NCBI GenBank assembly: GCA_019426215.1
Contig: CM033399.1
Location: 30,575,022 to 30,639,021, forward strand
Source of the DNA: Buddleja alternifolia
Taxonomy: Eukaryota > Streptophyta > Magnoliopsida > Lamiales > Scrophulariaceae
Reading direction: 5' to 3'
DNA length: 64,000 nt
Position 1 is the stretch's first letter, and every line of letters starts with the position of its first letter. The notes below the pieces were generated by a model. It saw nothing but the letters and a program-made list of their open reading frames with translations, did not search any database and had not been told where the DNA came from. This document shows, piece by piece, positions 56,096-64,000 of the stretch. A program made the position numbers and the translations under genes.

Positions 56096-57039
56096 TTTTC
56101 CTTGACAATAATTATCTTTGAACTTTCACAATAATTAAAGATACAGAAGAGAAATTAAATTTGATAAGAAAGTAAGAATAAAACCTTTTGAGGTTCTAAG
56201 CCTTCTGAGATCGTATGAGATCCTCTCCATCCAATGCTTGTTGTTGATAAGCTTCCGCCATTGATTTGATTTTAACTTACATGTGCTCACCTTTGTTTGG
56301 TAGTCATATATGGGGGTATGTCCGCCTTTAATTTTCTCTTAAGATCAAGTGGCATCTCGTCTGTGCTAGCTCTTGAGGTCGTATAGTAGACCCCTTAAGC
56401 TCACCTTTAATTTCCTCCTCTATGAACACTGACCAATCAGTTTTATTCATGACTTTCTTGCCTCGATCCTATCGTCATATTATTATTATTTAGAGCTCAA
56501 ATATTTCACGATCTCGTTCCTTCACCAAATGTTTTATGTTCATTTTCTTAATCATACTCCGCTTTATTGTTAGTATCCTCAAAATCTACCTTGATCTCAA
56601 AATTCTTGGCCTCCTTCGGCGGGTACTTGTAATTAAACTCTAATTACTTTTTTTTGTTTATTGGATGAAGCTCCCTCGCTTAACCTTTTACGCCTCTGAG
56701 CTCTTCATGAAGACCTCCTTTGAGATCCAATATTTTCATCATAAAATTCGTAATGGCCTGGACCTTGAGGTCACTGGTCGAGCTTGATACTCCATAGAGC
56801 ACACCGAGCTTCCTTGCTTCTTTGGAAAGTCTTCACGAGACTTCCGGCATAGTTAGTATCTTCCTCATGAGCTGACTTGGTGCTCACAAATATCTATCAC
56901 AACATCCTACTTATGTAGTGGACATGTTTATACTCATCTTTCTATGCTTTTATCAAAGTTGAGCTCGACCGCCTTCGTTGAAATTGCTAGATATAAAAAA
57001 TTTCTCTCCCCCAACTCGTTCAAGCAATAGCGGTGGGGA

Positions 57040-57110
57040 GGCCATTGCGGGGTATCATCTAGTCCCCCAATTTCTTAACTTTGGAGTGAGTTTATAACCC
57101 AAGAATGTTC
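57040..57110 (-). repeat. Internal copy of the LTR/polypurine junction
   Basis: 'ggtatcatctagtccccc' followed by 'aatttcttaactttggag' repeats the 3' LTR/interior junction found at 54737-54785. A second junction inside the interior suggests that the 54748-57050 part was added by recombination with a related element, or that a nested copy collapsed. Confidence 0.65.
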
Positions 57111-57617
57111 CTCATTTGATTGCAGAAGTGCACTTGTTAGGGCTCAACTTCACGCTCAACTTTCTTGTGACTTGGGAAGCTTCATTTAGATGTTTCATGT
57201 GATCTTCCTCTCTCGAACTCTATGAGTAACATATCTTCATTAACCTTCATGGTTTTTCCTATCTGCTCGCGGAACATCATGTTCACCATATTTTTATTTG
57301 TTGCTCTTGTACATCAGGAACATATTCATTAAGCTTATCAATGCATGTCTAGTCGTTGAACCTATCAAAATATCATTTTTTGCAAGGAAAGAGGGTCATT
57401 GAGACACACTCTACTCTGGTGAGATTTGCACACATCCTCCATTGTCCTTCATCTTCCGTGATCATGACCACATTTGAGAGTCATTTCATGGACTGGATCT
57501 TTATTATCTATCTGGCTTCGGAGAGCTTGTTGACTTCTACCATTATAATATTTTTTTGCTCTACTGCAAAGAGATTTTTTTTTTGACCCCCGTCCTTGTC
57601 ATTTAAACGATGGATCA

Positions 57618-57880
57618 TCAACATTGGGGTCTATGCCTTCGATAGCTGACCATGATAGCTTTTCTATTAGGTTCTGTCATCATAGATGTCAGGTGGTCCC
57701 TAGCTCCCACTTTCATGACCTCCATTCTTCCACAGATCCTTAGCGGCATATTGACTAAATCTAAGATGATTAAATTGAGCTCCATTCTTCTTAATGCCTC
57801 CACAATTGAGATGTCTGTAGAGCCCACCTTTGTCTGCTAGTGTCTTTTGTTCAACAAGGTTAACTATATCAATAGTCACC
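57618..57880 (-). pseudogene. Gypsy-type aspartic protease relic
   Basis: A 70-codon minus-strand segment with GSTDISIVEALRRMELNL and then NMPLRICGRMEV resembles the retropepsin region of plant Ty3-gypsy polyproteins (GSSADI...F..M, then PL.GFGG). A canonical Asp-Ser-Gly is not preserved in the same frame, and frames overlap with shifts nearby. It is a decayed remnant. Confidence 0.5.
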
Positions 57881-58479
57881 ACTTTAGAATCAGTTGGCGA
57901 AGCTACTTAACTATGTTGATCAACCATCTCTTCTTCTTTGGGTTGAATCTCCCTTGCTTGGACCTTTTGCAATTATATGGATGACTCACCTCTGGGGTGG
58001 ATTGTTTACCTTGGATGCGGGCTCGACTGGTCTATGGGTCTTCCCAACATTTTCATCTTGATCTCTTGAATTCGTCCTTGTTCTTGGACAAATTCATTGA
58101 CTTGGTTGGTGCTCCTGGTCAGTTTTCGGCTAGGACCTCATTCTCTCTGGTTTTTAGCCACAAATTGCTTCAGAAAGTGTAGCTTCATTAGTAGATCAAC
58201 TTTTTGCGCCTCAATTGAAAATACTCATCGAGATCGTGAACTTCACTGTCGTGAAAACGATAATACTTGCTAGAGACTTTTTTAGTTTGAGGACTCTCTC
58301 ACTTCTCTAGACTGATTCAGCATGTTGGAGCTCTCTATACTCGAAAGGGCTCGATCTCTTGTGGTCATTAATATAGTTTAGTCATTATGATTTCTGTAAA
58401 GGGACCTTATTGGATATCCCTCGAGTCGAGGTCCTATCTAATGATTATGATTATCTTCTTGATTTTTTTCAGTCTGTCT

Positions 58480-58770
58480 CTTGACATGAGAGGTCTTTCA
58501 ATTCTTTATTCAACATTTTTTATGGTGTTTGACTCTTCGAATTAGGCTTCCTCTGGGCATATTTATGAGCCATTTCCTTTGGTTCCTCCAAGTTCACAGG
58601 TGCTCCTGACATAAGCAAGGTGCCAAAAGACTTGTTAAAGCCCATTGCTTTAAGATGCTCACCGCCAAAATGATACATATCTCTCTATTTTGCATTGACT
58701 CGAAGGAGGTGAGCTTCGGATTTCTTTGTGTTTCTCGTTTAGGCAAAATGGTACTTGACTTCTCGGGCTA
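58480..58770 (-). pseudogene. Gypsy-type gag relic
   Basis: A minus-strand segment reading MGFNKSFGTLLMSGAPVNLE followed by EPKEMAHKYAQRK fits the C-terminal part of the retrotransposon gag domain (small hydrophobic helix, then A.KYI.. EE-type). Frameshifts and stops break it. It lies upstream of the protease relic in the expected order. Confidence 0.45.
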
Positions 58771-60370
58771 ATCATTCATATGAGACCATCGTACTTAGGA
58801 GGTAAAGATGTGAACCTCTCCTGGACTCATCCGCTTTAATGAATATTTGGATTTTCATCATTCGTCTTATCGTAGGACGTCATTATGCGCTCTAAGACTA
58901 TGACCTGCTCATCTAGATTTTTGATCCCGTCTCATTGAAGTAGGCTCGAGCTTCTAAAGTTGGGCAACACTATTTCGGCCAAGGTGCATTCGTGAAAGGA
59001 GACCTCTTCTTGGGGATAATTATGACATATCTCAATCGATGCTCGAGATTTCTCCTCTCATTCTCCACTGGATCTGGGGACCTGTTCAGCGCTATGTGAT
59101 AATGACTAGGACATCATTGTCTTTTTGTTTTCTTTCGTGCTTCTAAAATGGGATGGTCAGTTCAGCTCTTAGCCTCATTTGACCTCTCACTACTATACAT
59201 CTCTTGGCGCCCACGTGGGATTCCTCTAGGTTGGCTCTCCTTCTTCACGGCCTTCTTCCTCCACTTCACTATGTGGGACTTTCTAATGGAAACAACAATT
59301 TTGGTGGGGCATTACATCTCTTGGGATTGCTCTATCCATAGGTCCATCTTGCCTTCCTTTTTCGGGATAGGTCTCTGGAGTTTTACTCGTGAACAAGATT
59401 ACTCAATCGTAATCGCTCATTACCCTGTTTAGGGAATAACTGGATAATCAGGGTATGTTCCTTCTCGGCACCATTCTGAATTAAAGTCGAGCTGGAGAGA
59501 GGTCGTGAGCTTGATTATTCTCCCTCGTGCCCCATCAATTATTGTATTTCTGAGCTTCATCTGGGGCACCTGGGTCGCAGGTATTTTGATGGTCTTCCTC
59601 AACATGGGCTCTGTGAGGTCACTCCAGACCGAAGTAGGTAGTCATTTCGCTTCGGGAAGGATGTCCGCGCTGGAGATCTACTCTTTGGCGGTGGACCGAC
59701 TCTCTTTCGAGATGGACCGACTCTTTTGGGTCGTCATCGGTCAACTTCTCTTCGGGAAACTATTGGCGAGGTAGGACCTGTCTTCTCATGATGGAACTAC
59801 TCTTCTAAATCATCATTGGCCGACTCCTCTCCGGGAAACAATCGTCAAAGCGGGGACATATGCTCCATTGGAATTACTCCAACTCAAGGTCGAGTTTGTT
59901 GAGGGCCGTGAGTCTAACTTCATCTTCAGGATGGATTTTCTTTCAAGGTCCTCCACATTCAGAGCTCTCAACCTTCGTTGATCATCATCTCTATGAGCTT
60001 GGCTCTGCCGTTTGAACTGTAGGCTGTGATGAAAGTCTTTCCTCACAAGAGCTCTGCGGGGTCGCTCCAAATCGAACTAGGTTAAAGTTCCTCGGAAGAG
60101 GTATAGGTGTTGGAGATCTACTCTCTGCTTCATTGAGCCATGCGCTACTTTAGACCTCACATTGTTGATGTGGTGGCCTCCTTGCTGGAAGGACCTACTC
60201 CTTCTTATGGTGGTGCTCCTCTTCTAGATCATTATCGGTCCACTCTTTTTCTAGAAATAATAGGAGAGGCGGGGGCACATCCTCCATTAGTACTACTCCA
60301 ACTCGAGGTTAAGTTTGTTGAGGGCTATAAGCTTGATTTTATCTCATGGATGAGTTGGCTCTCGACCTCC

Positions 60371-60643
60371 TCTCCATTTAGAGCTCTCAACCTCCATCGA
60401 TCATCATCTTTCTGAGCTCGACTTTGGTCATTCGAACCACGGGCTCCGATAAAGGTCCTTCTCGCCTACCATATCTTCTTGAGGACCTCTTCATTTAGAG
60501 CTCTCCACCTCCATCGATCATCGTCTTTCTGGGCTCGGCTCTGGTCATTTGGACCACGGGCTCCGATTAAGGTCCTTCATCCTTGGTGCCTTCTCGCCTA
60601 CCATATCTTCTTGAGGACCTCTTCATTTAGAGTTTTCCACCTA
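60371..60643. repeat. Tandem repeat of ~120-133 bp in the leader of the gypsy element
   Basis: Units starting 'catttagagctctc' at 60371 and 60492 and a partial third at 60624 share the sequence through 'cttgaggacctct'. More diverged relatives lie at 59640-60120. The region is just inside the 5' LTR. Confidence 0.75.
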
Positions 60644-61266
60644 TGATCCGGGTTTAAAACCTAGGTCATATCTCAAAGCTTGAGGTCCTTGAAGTCAAGT
60701 CCACCTTGAGCTCTAAGTTGATCTGGATCCGTCCTGAAATCACAAAGTTGGTTAGCCTAGTCGGGGTCACCCCCGGCGAAGACCCTTCGACACTCAAGTT
60801 AGTATTGAGGTCTAAGAAACACATAGTAAAGGTGTAAAGGAGGGGAGAAAGTGAGACCTTGTAGGGGGAAATGGTGTGGTATTTATAGAGTTTTTAGGGG
60901 TTGTACGGACCTGACAAGGGATGGGGCAGGTAGCGCAATCTGAGACCTCCACGTGTCCTCAATGGACGGCTAGATCAAAGGCTCCGACAGGGTCGGGTCG
61001 GGTCATGGAAGGTTCGCGTGTTTTAGACCTCGCTTCCTGGTTATTTCGTAATTACGAAGAGCCGCAGGGGTCATTATGGTCTAAGAGATCTTAGACCTCC
61101 ACGTGTCCTTAATGAACGGCTGGATTGTCGGGTCTAGCTGGGTCGGATCCGGGTTAGGCGAGGTCTACGGTAAGAATACGCGGATCCTTGGGTGACCTGT
61201 AATTATGAGCTTCTGCGGAGGCCTTTTTGGTAAAGAGGTCATTATGGGGTATTTTACCCCATATCA
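60644..61266 (-). repeat. 5' LTR of the gypsy-type element
   Basis: 623 bp, with the 66-bp segment that the other LTR lacks. It holds two GGACACGTGG motifs (minus strand; 60949-60958 and 61099-61108) and a TATA box (60881-60890). Outer end with target duplication ATGGG. Confidence 0.92.
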
Positions 61267-62257
61267 ATGGGAGATCTACACTTGTTTTCTACATCGAGTG
61301 ATCTAATCACACTACGGTTTCTTATTTGTTTTTGCGATTTCTCGTTTCTTGCTTTAGCTCACCATCCTGAGAAGATATTTCCAACAATGATTGCTCATCA
61401 CGTTGAATTACACATTTTTTGTGTTGACAGGGACAGAATCAGTAATTATAGTAAGGAGGATGAGATTGTTGTTATATACATACGTTTCGTTTGCCTGCTA
61501 GCCGAAGGATTGTATAGGGGGATATGTGCGGAAAAATTGGAGATTAGGGTTAGTAAGAACTTTTGACATATTTTGTACTTTGTACCTGTTTTGTTAATAA
61601 TGAACTCTCTCCCCTGGACGTAGGCAATTGCCAAACCACATAGACATAATATTTGATACATTTTCATAACTATATAATCAAATAAAATATAGTTTTGAAA
61701 CTACAATGGAAAATGGTCCTAATATGAAGTGATTTGACAAATATCAATTTTAACATTGCAAATTAAAAATGGCAATCATCGTTACATTTCATCAATAATT
61801 TTCAATTTCGTGGAAATCGACTATAAAAAAATGAAGTAAAAATAAAAAGATACTTATCATATAGAAGAGACGAGAAACTGTTGATGGAATTTGAACAAAT
61901 CATGAGTGATGAGAAAATGTAAAATTATAACAAGAATTCTAACTTAAATTTTGATTAAATAGCATATTGAAATGTTCAACTGAGTCAATTGTTCTGCTAT
62001 ATGAGTTTAGGCAAATTTGTGGGTTATGAATGGGAATTAATTTTGCTTTATTTTTTACCGGGCGGGGGGGGGGGGGGGGTGGAATTCAAATTTTAAAAAT
62101 TTATACCTGAACATAAAAAAATTCAGGGGGGGGGGGGGGGGTTCGCTAAGGTGGATCCCACAAAACGTGCAGATCCTTATAAGGTCTAATGGTTTTCATA
62201 ATTATCAGGGGCATTTTGGTCATTTAGTAGGTCTGGATAATTTTAGGCATATCAATA
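61267..62257. other. Flank of the gypsy element, poly-G runs, no certain gene
   Basis: A 99-codon plus-strand frame (61267-61566, starting MGDLHLFSTSSD) begins exactly at the target duplication. It shows no recognised domain and may be chance. Two runs of exactly 16 G lie at 62064-62079 and 62126-62141 with 46 bases between them. Confidence 0.5.
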
Positions 62258-62542
62258 CACTATAAGAAATTAGATTTTCACACATGTCAAATGTCCATCA
62301 TCAATGTTTTGTTCATTGCTAGAACCATAACTTTTAGGTATTATAAAATGTGATAGATTAGCATTTTTTTCGAACACGGCTAGTTAGAGTAGTTAACATT
62401 CTTTTCCACAACGGCTGTCATCAGCATGGCTATACGAAAGGTCTATCATTTCCAAATTAGTTGCAAATTTAGATAGTTATAGACCGTGGCTCCAAATGAT
62501 ATCATATTTTCACTGTTAATACTTAATTTTTTTTTTGTAGTG
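62258..62542. mobile_element. CACTA-type MITE, 285 bp
   Basis: It starts CACTATAAGAAATTAG and ends TTTTTTTTGTAGTG, with a perfect 3-bp target duplication ATA on both sides (62255-62257, 62543-62545). CACTA termini with 3-bp duplication identify the superfamily. No coding capacity and no obvious relation to the 25292 element beyond the terminus. Confidence 0.8.
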
Positions 62543-62653
62543 ATATAGGATCAATCTTGTATAGCCAAAAACTTGATCCGAGTTGGGATTTCCCAGCAAC
62601 CCAATTGCAATATTTCATAGAGGATGTATAGAGAGTGAAGCATACATTAATTA

Positions 62654-62804
62654 TACCAACGGGGGTTGGTTCGAGTGGTAAGCGGCTCGTTTCCGCATAA
62701 GCAAGGTCTCGGGTTCGAAACCTAGTGAACGCAGAAAACCCCCGCTGGGAGACACACCCACCAATGCCAGGTGCGCAACACGGGTCGGATCCGGATGTAG
62801 TCGG
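62654..62804 (+). mobile_element. tRNA-derived SINE
   Basis: It begins near 'acgggggttggttcgag' with an A-box-like GGTTCGAGTGGTAAG, followed 35-40 bases later by the B box GGGTTCGAAACC. A GC-rich body with 'cgggtcggatccgg' follows, up to the putative LTR start at 62805. The box order and spacing fit Pol III transcription from a tRNA-like head. It is not a tRNA gene, because no acceptor stem closes. No A/T tail is seen because the next element adjoins. Confidence 0.7.
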
Positions 62805-63466
62805 TGTTGGAAATAAGCTTTAAAATTTCATTAAATTATTATTTATTTCCAACATTTTAATTTTCATCAAATGTGCCATTTTAGTTTATATTTATTTTAG
62901 ATTTATGACCTCATTAGTTGATTCATTTTATGAGATTTTGACCACTTTATTACAACATTATTGGGCCTATTTAGTATTGATTTTAATTTATGGTGATTTT
63001 ATGATGATTTGATTATGGTGTTAGTGGCCCATTATTGTCTTATAACGGTCAAATCCTATTTTACTATATAAAGAGGTCATAGCTCATTTTATTGGCACAA
63101 TTGATAGTGTGAGAGTTTATAAGATTATATTTTATACTTCCCACAAGAATTTGTGTTTTGGCAACGTGATGGTGGATTGGTTCCTAGTCTCCTCGAGGAC
63201 GTGCACCCGAGATGAGACACCGCTGTGAGCTAATGGGTTTTATCCTGGAGTCGTGATCAGCCGTCAGAACCTGCACGTAGGGAGGCAATCGTGACTTTAG
63301 AACAACGACATTGTCGTGACTCTCCATTGCTCCAGCGTCATATTTACCGAGTTTTATGCGGTTTGATTTATATTTATATATTATGAAGTTATGATAATTC
63401 CATTGTATATATTGGTGAGATTATTCCATTATTCTATAAACACAAATCACAAAATTATTTACAACA
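62805..63466 (+). mobile_element. Possible solo LTR (copia-like), 662 bp
   Basis: It begins TGTTGGAAATAAG and ends TTATTTACAACA (TGTTG/CAACA inverted ends). A TATA box CTATATAAAGAG lies near 63064 in an LTR-like position. Flanking 5-mers (GTCGG, TTTAT) do not match, and no PBS follows, so a solo LTR formed by recombination is the best but unproven reading. A second inverted match to the start (ttatttccaaca, 62846-62857) is unexplained. Confidence 0.4.
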
Positions 63467-64000
63467 TTTATCAAGATTTCAATCACTTAGAAGACAATCA
63501 GTTAATACAAAGTGCCGTTGGAATATAATATAGACCACAAATGAGAAAAATTTATTAATTATTTTGATAGAACATGGTCACCTTTTGTTTAGCATCAAGA
63601 TTTCTATTATTTGACAAATTAAGAATATCACTTCCCTCTGTCTATCACCTGTATTCATGAGAACGACTAAAAGAGCAGAAATATATATGTAATCATACAT
63701 AGTTTGATCCACTCTCAGAGCAGAATAGCCGTTGGACATTAGCTCTAATACGACAGTTTAATTAATTAAATGATATTCACCTCTAATTAATAAATTATTA
63801 ACATTCCAGAGACGAACAAGAAATGTATCTTTATCTTATTTTCTTCGTGACTATTACACACACACACATATATATATACATAATAATATTTCTTATTTGA
63901 TAAATTCTACTGCAAAGATGATGATCTTCTAATTATGTCAGAAGACATACCTTTCGAGCCAAGACTCAACATTAATATAGACAAAATACCATTTTCCTTT
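63467..64000. other. AT-rich stretch, no gene seen
   Basis: Short microsatellites (CA/TA near 63855-63885) and no recognisable frame, RNA gene or transposon terminus. Confidence 0.5.

Larger units (their letters stand above)
54191..61266 (-). mobile_element. Ty3-gypsy-type LTR retroelement, internally deleted (7.1 kb)
   Basis: Two LTRs (54191-54747 and 60644-61266) begin and end TG..CA. A perfect 5-bp target duplication ATGGG (54186-54190, 61267-61271) flanks the element. The LTR TATA box (CTCTATAAATACC on the minus strand) gives the orientation. The interior keeps only eroded gag-like and protease-like segments on the minus strand, plus extensive tandem repeats. I find no reverse transcriptase or integrase motif. 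This fits a non-autonomous derivative of a Tat/Athila-like gypsy element; lineage is inferred from the protease-like segment only. Confidence 0.85.

Noticed and set aside
59148..60415. Plus-strand frames of about 90 codons in the gypsy interior
   Set aside because: LTR orientation, protease-like and gag-like relics all lie on the minus strand. These frames are antisense and repeat-rich.
61267..61566. A 99-codon frame starting exactly at the gypsy target duplication, possibly a host gene cut by the insertion
   Set aside because: The sequence left of the element (before 54190) shows no continuing coding frame, and no domain is seen. The ATG is part of the 5-bp target duplication by chance.
62686..62730. 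A possible tRNA gene (tRNA-like A and B boxes)
   Set aside because: The boxes are present, but no acceptor-stem pairing or anticodon arm closes around them. It fits a SINE head better.
1..64000. CRISPR arrays, operons, ribosome binding sites, prophage
   Set aside because: The window is plant nuclear DNA with introns and plant transposons. Tandem repeats seen are minisatellites or transposon arrays, not spacer-repeat structures.

Overview
This is nuclear DNA from a flowering plant, very probably a eudicot. It is AT-rich, carries introns with GT..AG borders, and is dominated by plant-specific transposons (Sire- and Tnt1/Tork-type Ty1-copia elements, an En/Spm-type CACTA element, a Ty3-gypsy derivative, MITEs, SINE-like units and a putative Helitron). 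The species cannot be fixed from the sequence. Most of the 64 kb is transposon-derived. The only host loci I can support are one apparently intact six-exon protein gene, one microRNA precursor of the miR477 family, and two broken copies of a histidine-rich protein gene.

Layout. 1-1106 is AT-rich with no gene. 1107-8300 is segmental copy A, a partial duplicate of 24888-41957 (copy B). A and B share a MULE-like fragment, a His-rich gene and the 3' exons of an alpha/beta-hydrolase gene, but carry different later insertions. A has a MITE and a truncated Tnt1-like element. B has a CACTA element, a solo LTR, a MULE-type MITE and an extra 1.2 kb block with a SINE-like unit. 8403-8743 may be a small Helitron. 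9597-23691 is a 14.1 kb Sire-lineage Ty1-copia element (minus strand) with 1.5 kb LTRs, broken gag and pol, and a very long accessory (env-like) frame with two apparent introns. 23805-24870 is repeated at 50010-51345.

25292-34164 is an 8.87 kb CACTA element with perfect 3-bp target duplications, a dead TNP2-like transposase and a second dead gene with a Ulp1-type cysteine protease domain. 41101-49227 (minus) is the intact host gene, a KANSL3/TEX30-like serine hydrolase of 251 aa. Its first intron holds a complete, very young Tnt1-like retrotransposon (43665-48799) with an uninterrupted 1321-codon polyprotein. 52921-53150 holds the MIR477 precursor. 54191-61266 is a gypsy-type LTR element (minus) with perfect 5-bp target duplications. 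It keeps only gag and protease relics, a 72-bp minisatellite, and two ABRE/G-box motifs in each LTR. The end of the window holds two 16-G runs, a CACTA-type MITE, a SINE and a possible solo LTR.

How it fits together: the host gene keeps its splice sites and catalytic residues despite a 5.1 kb insertion, while its partial duplicate in copy A has decayed. The transposons span clear age classes, from about 0.4% LTR divergence (Tnt1-like) through roughly 4% (Sire) to strongly eroded (gypsy). Most nonsense codons in the decayed elements are of kinds that C-to-T change at methylated cytosines would produce.
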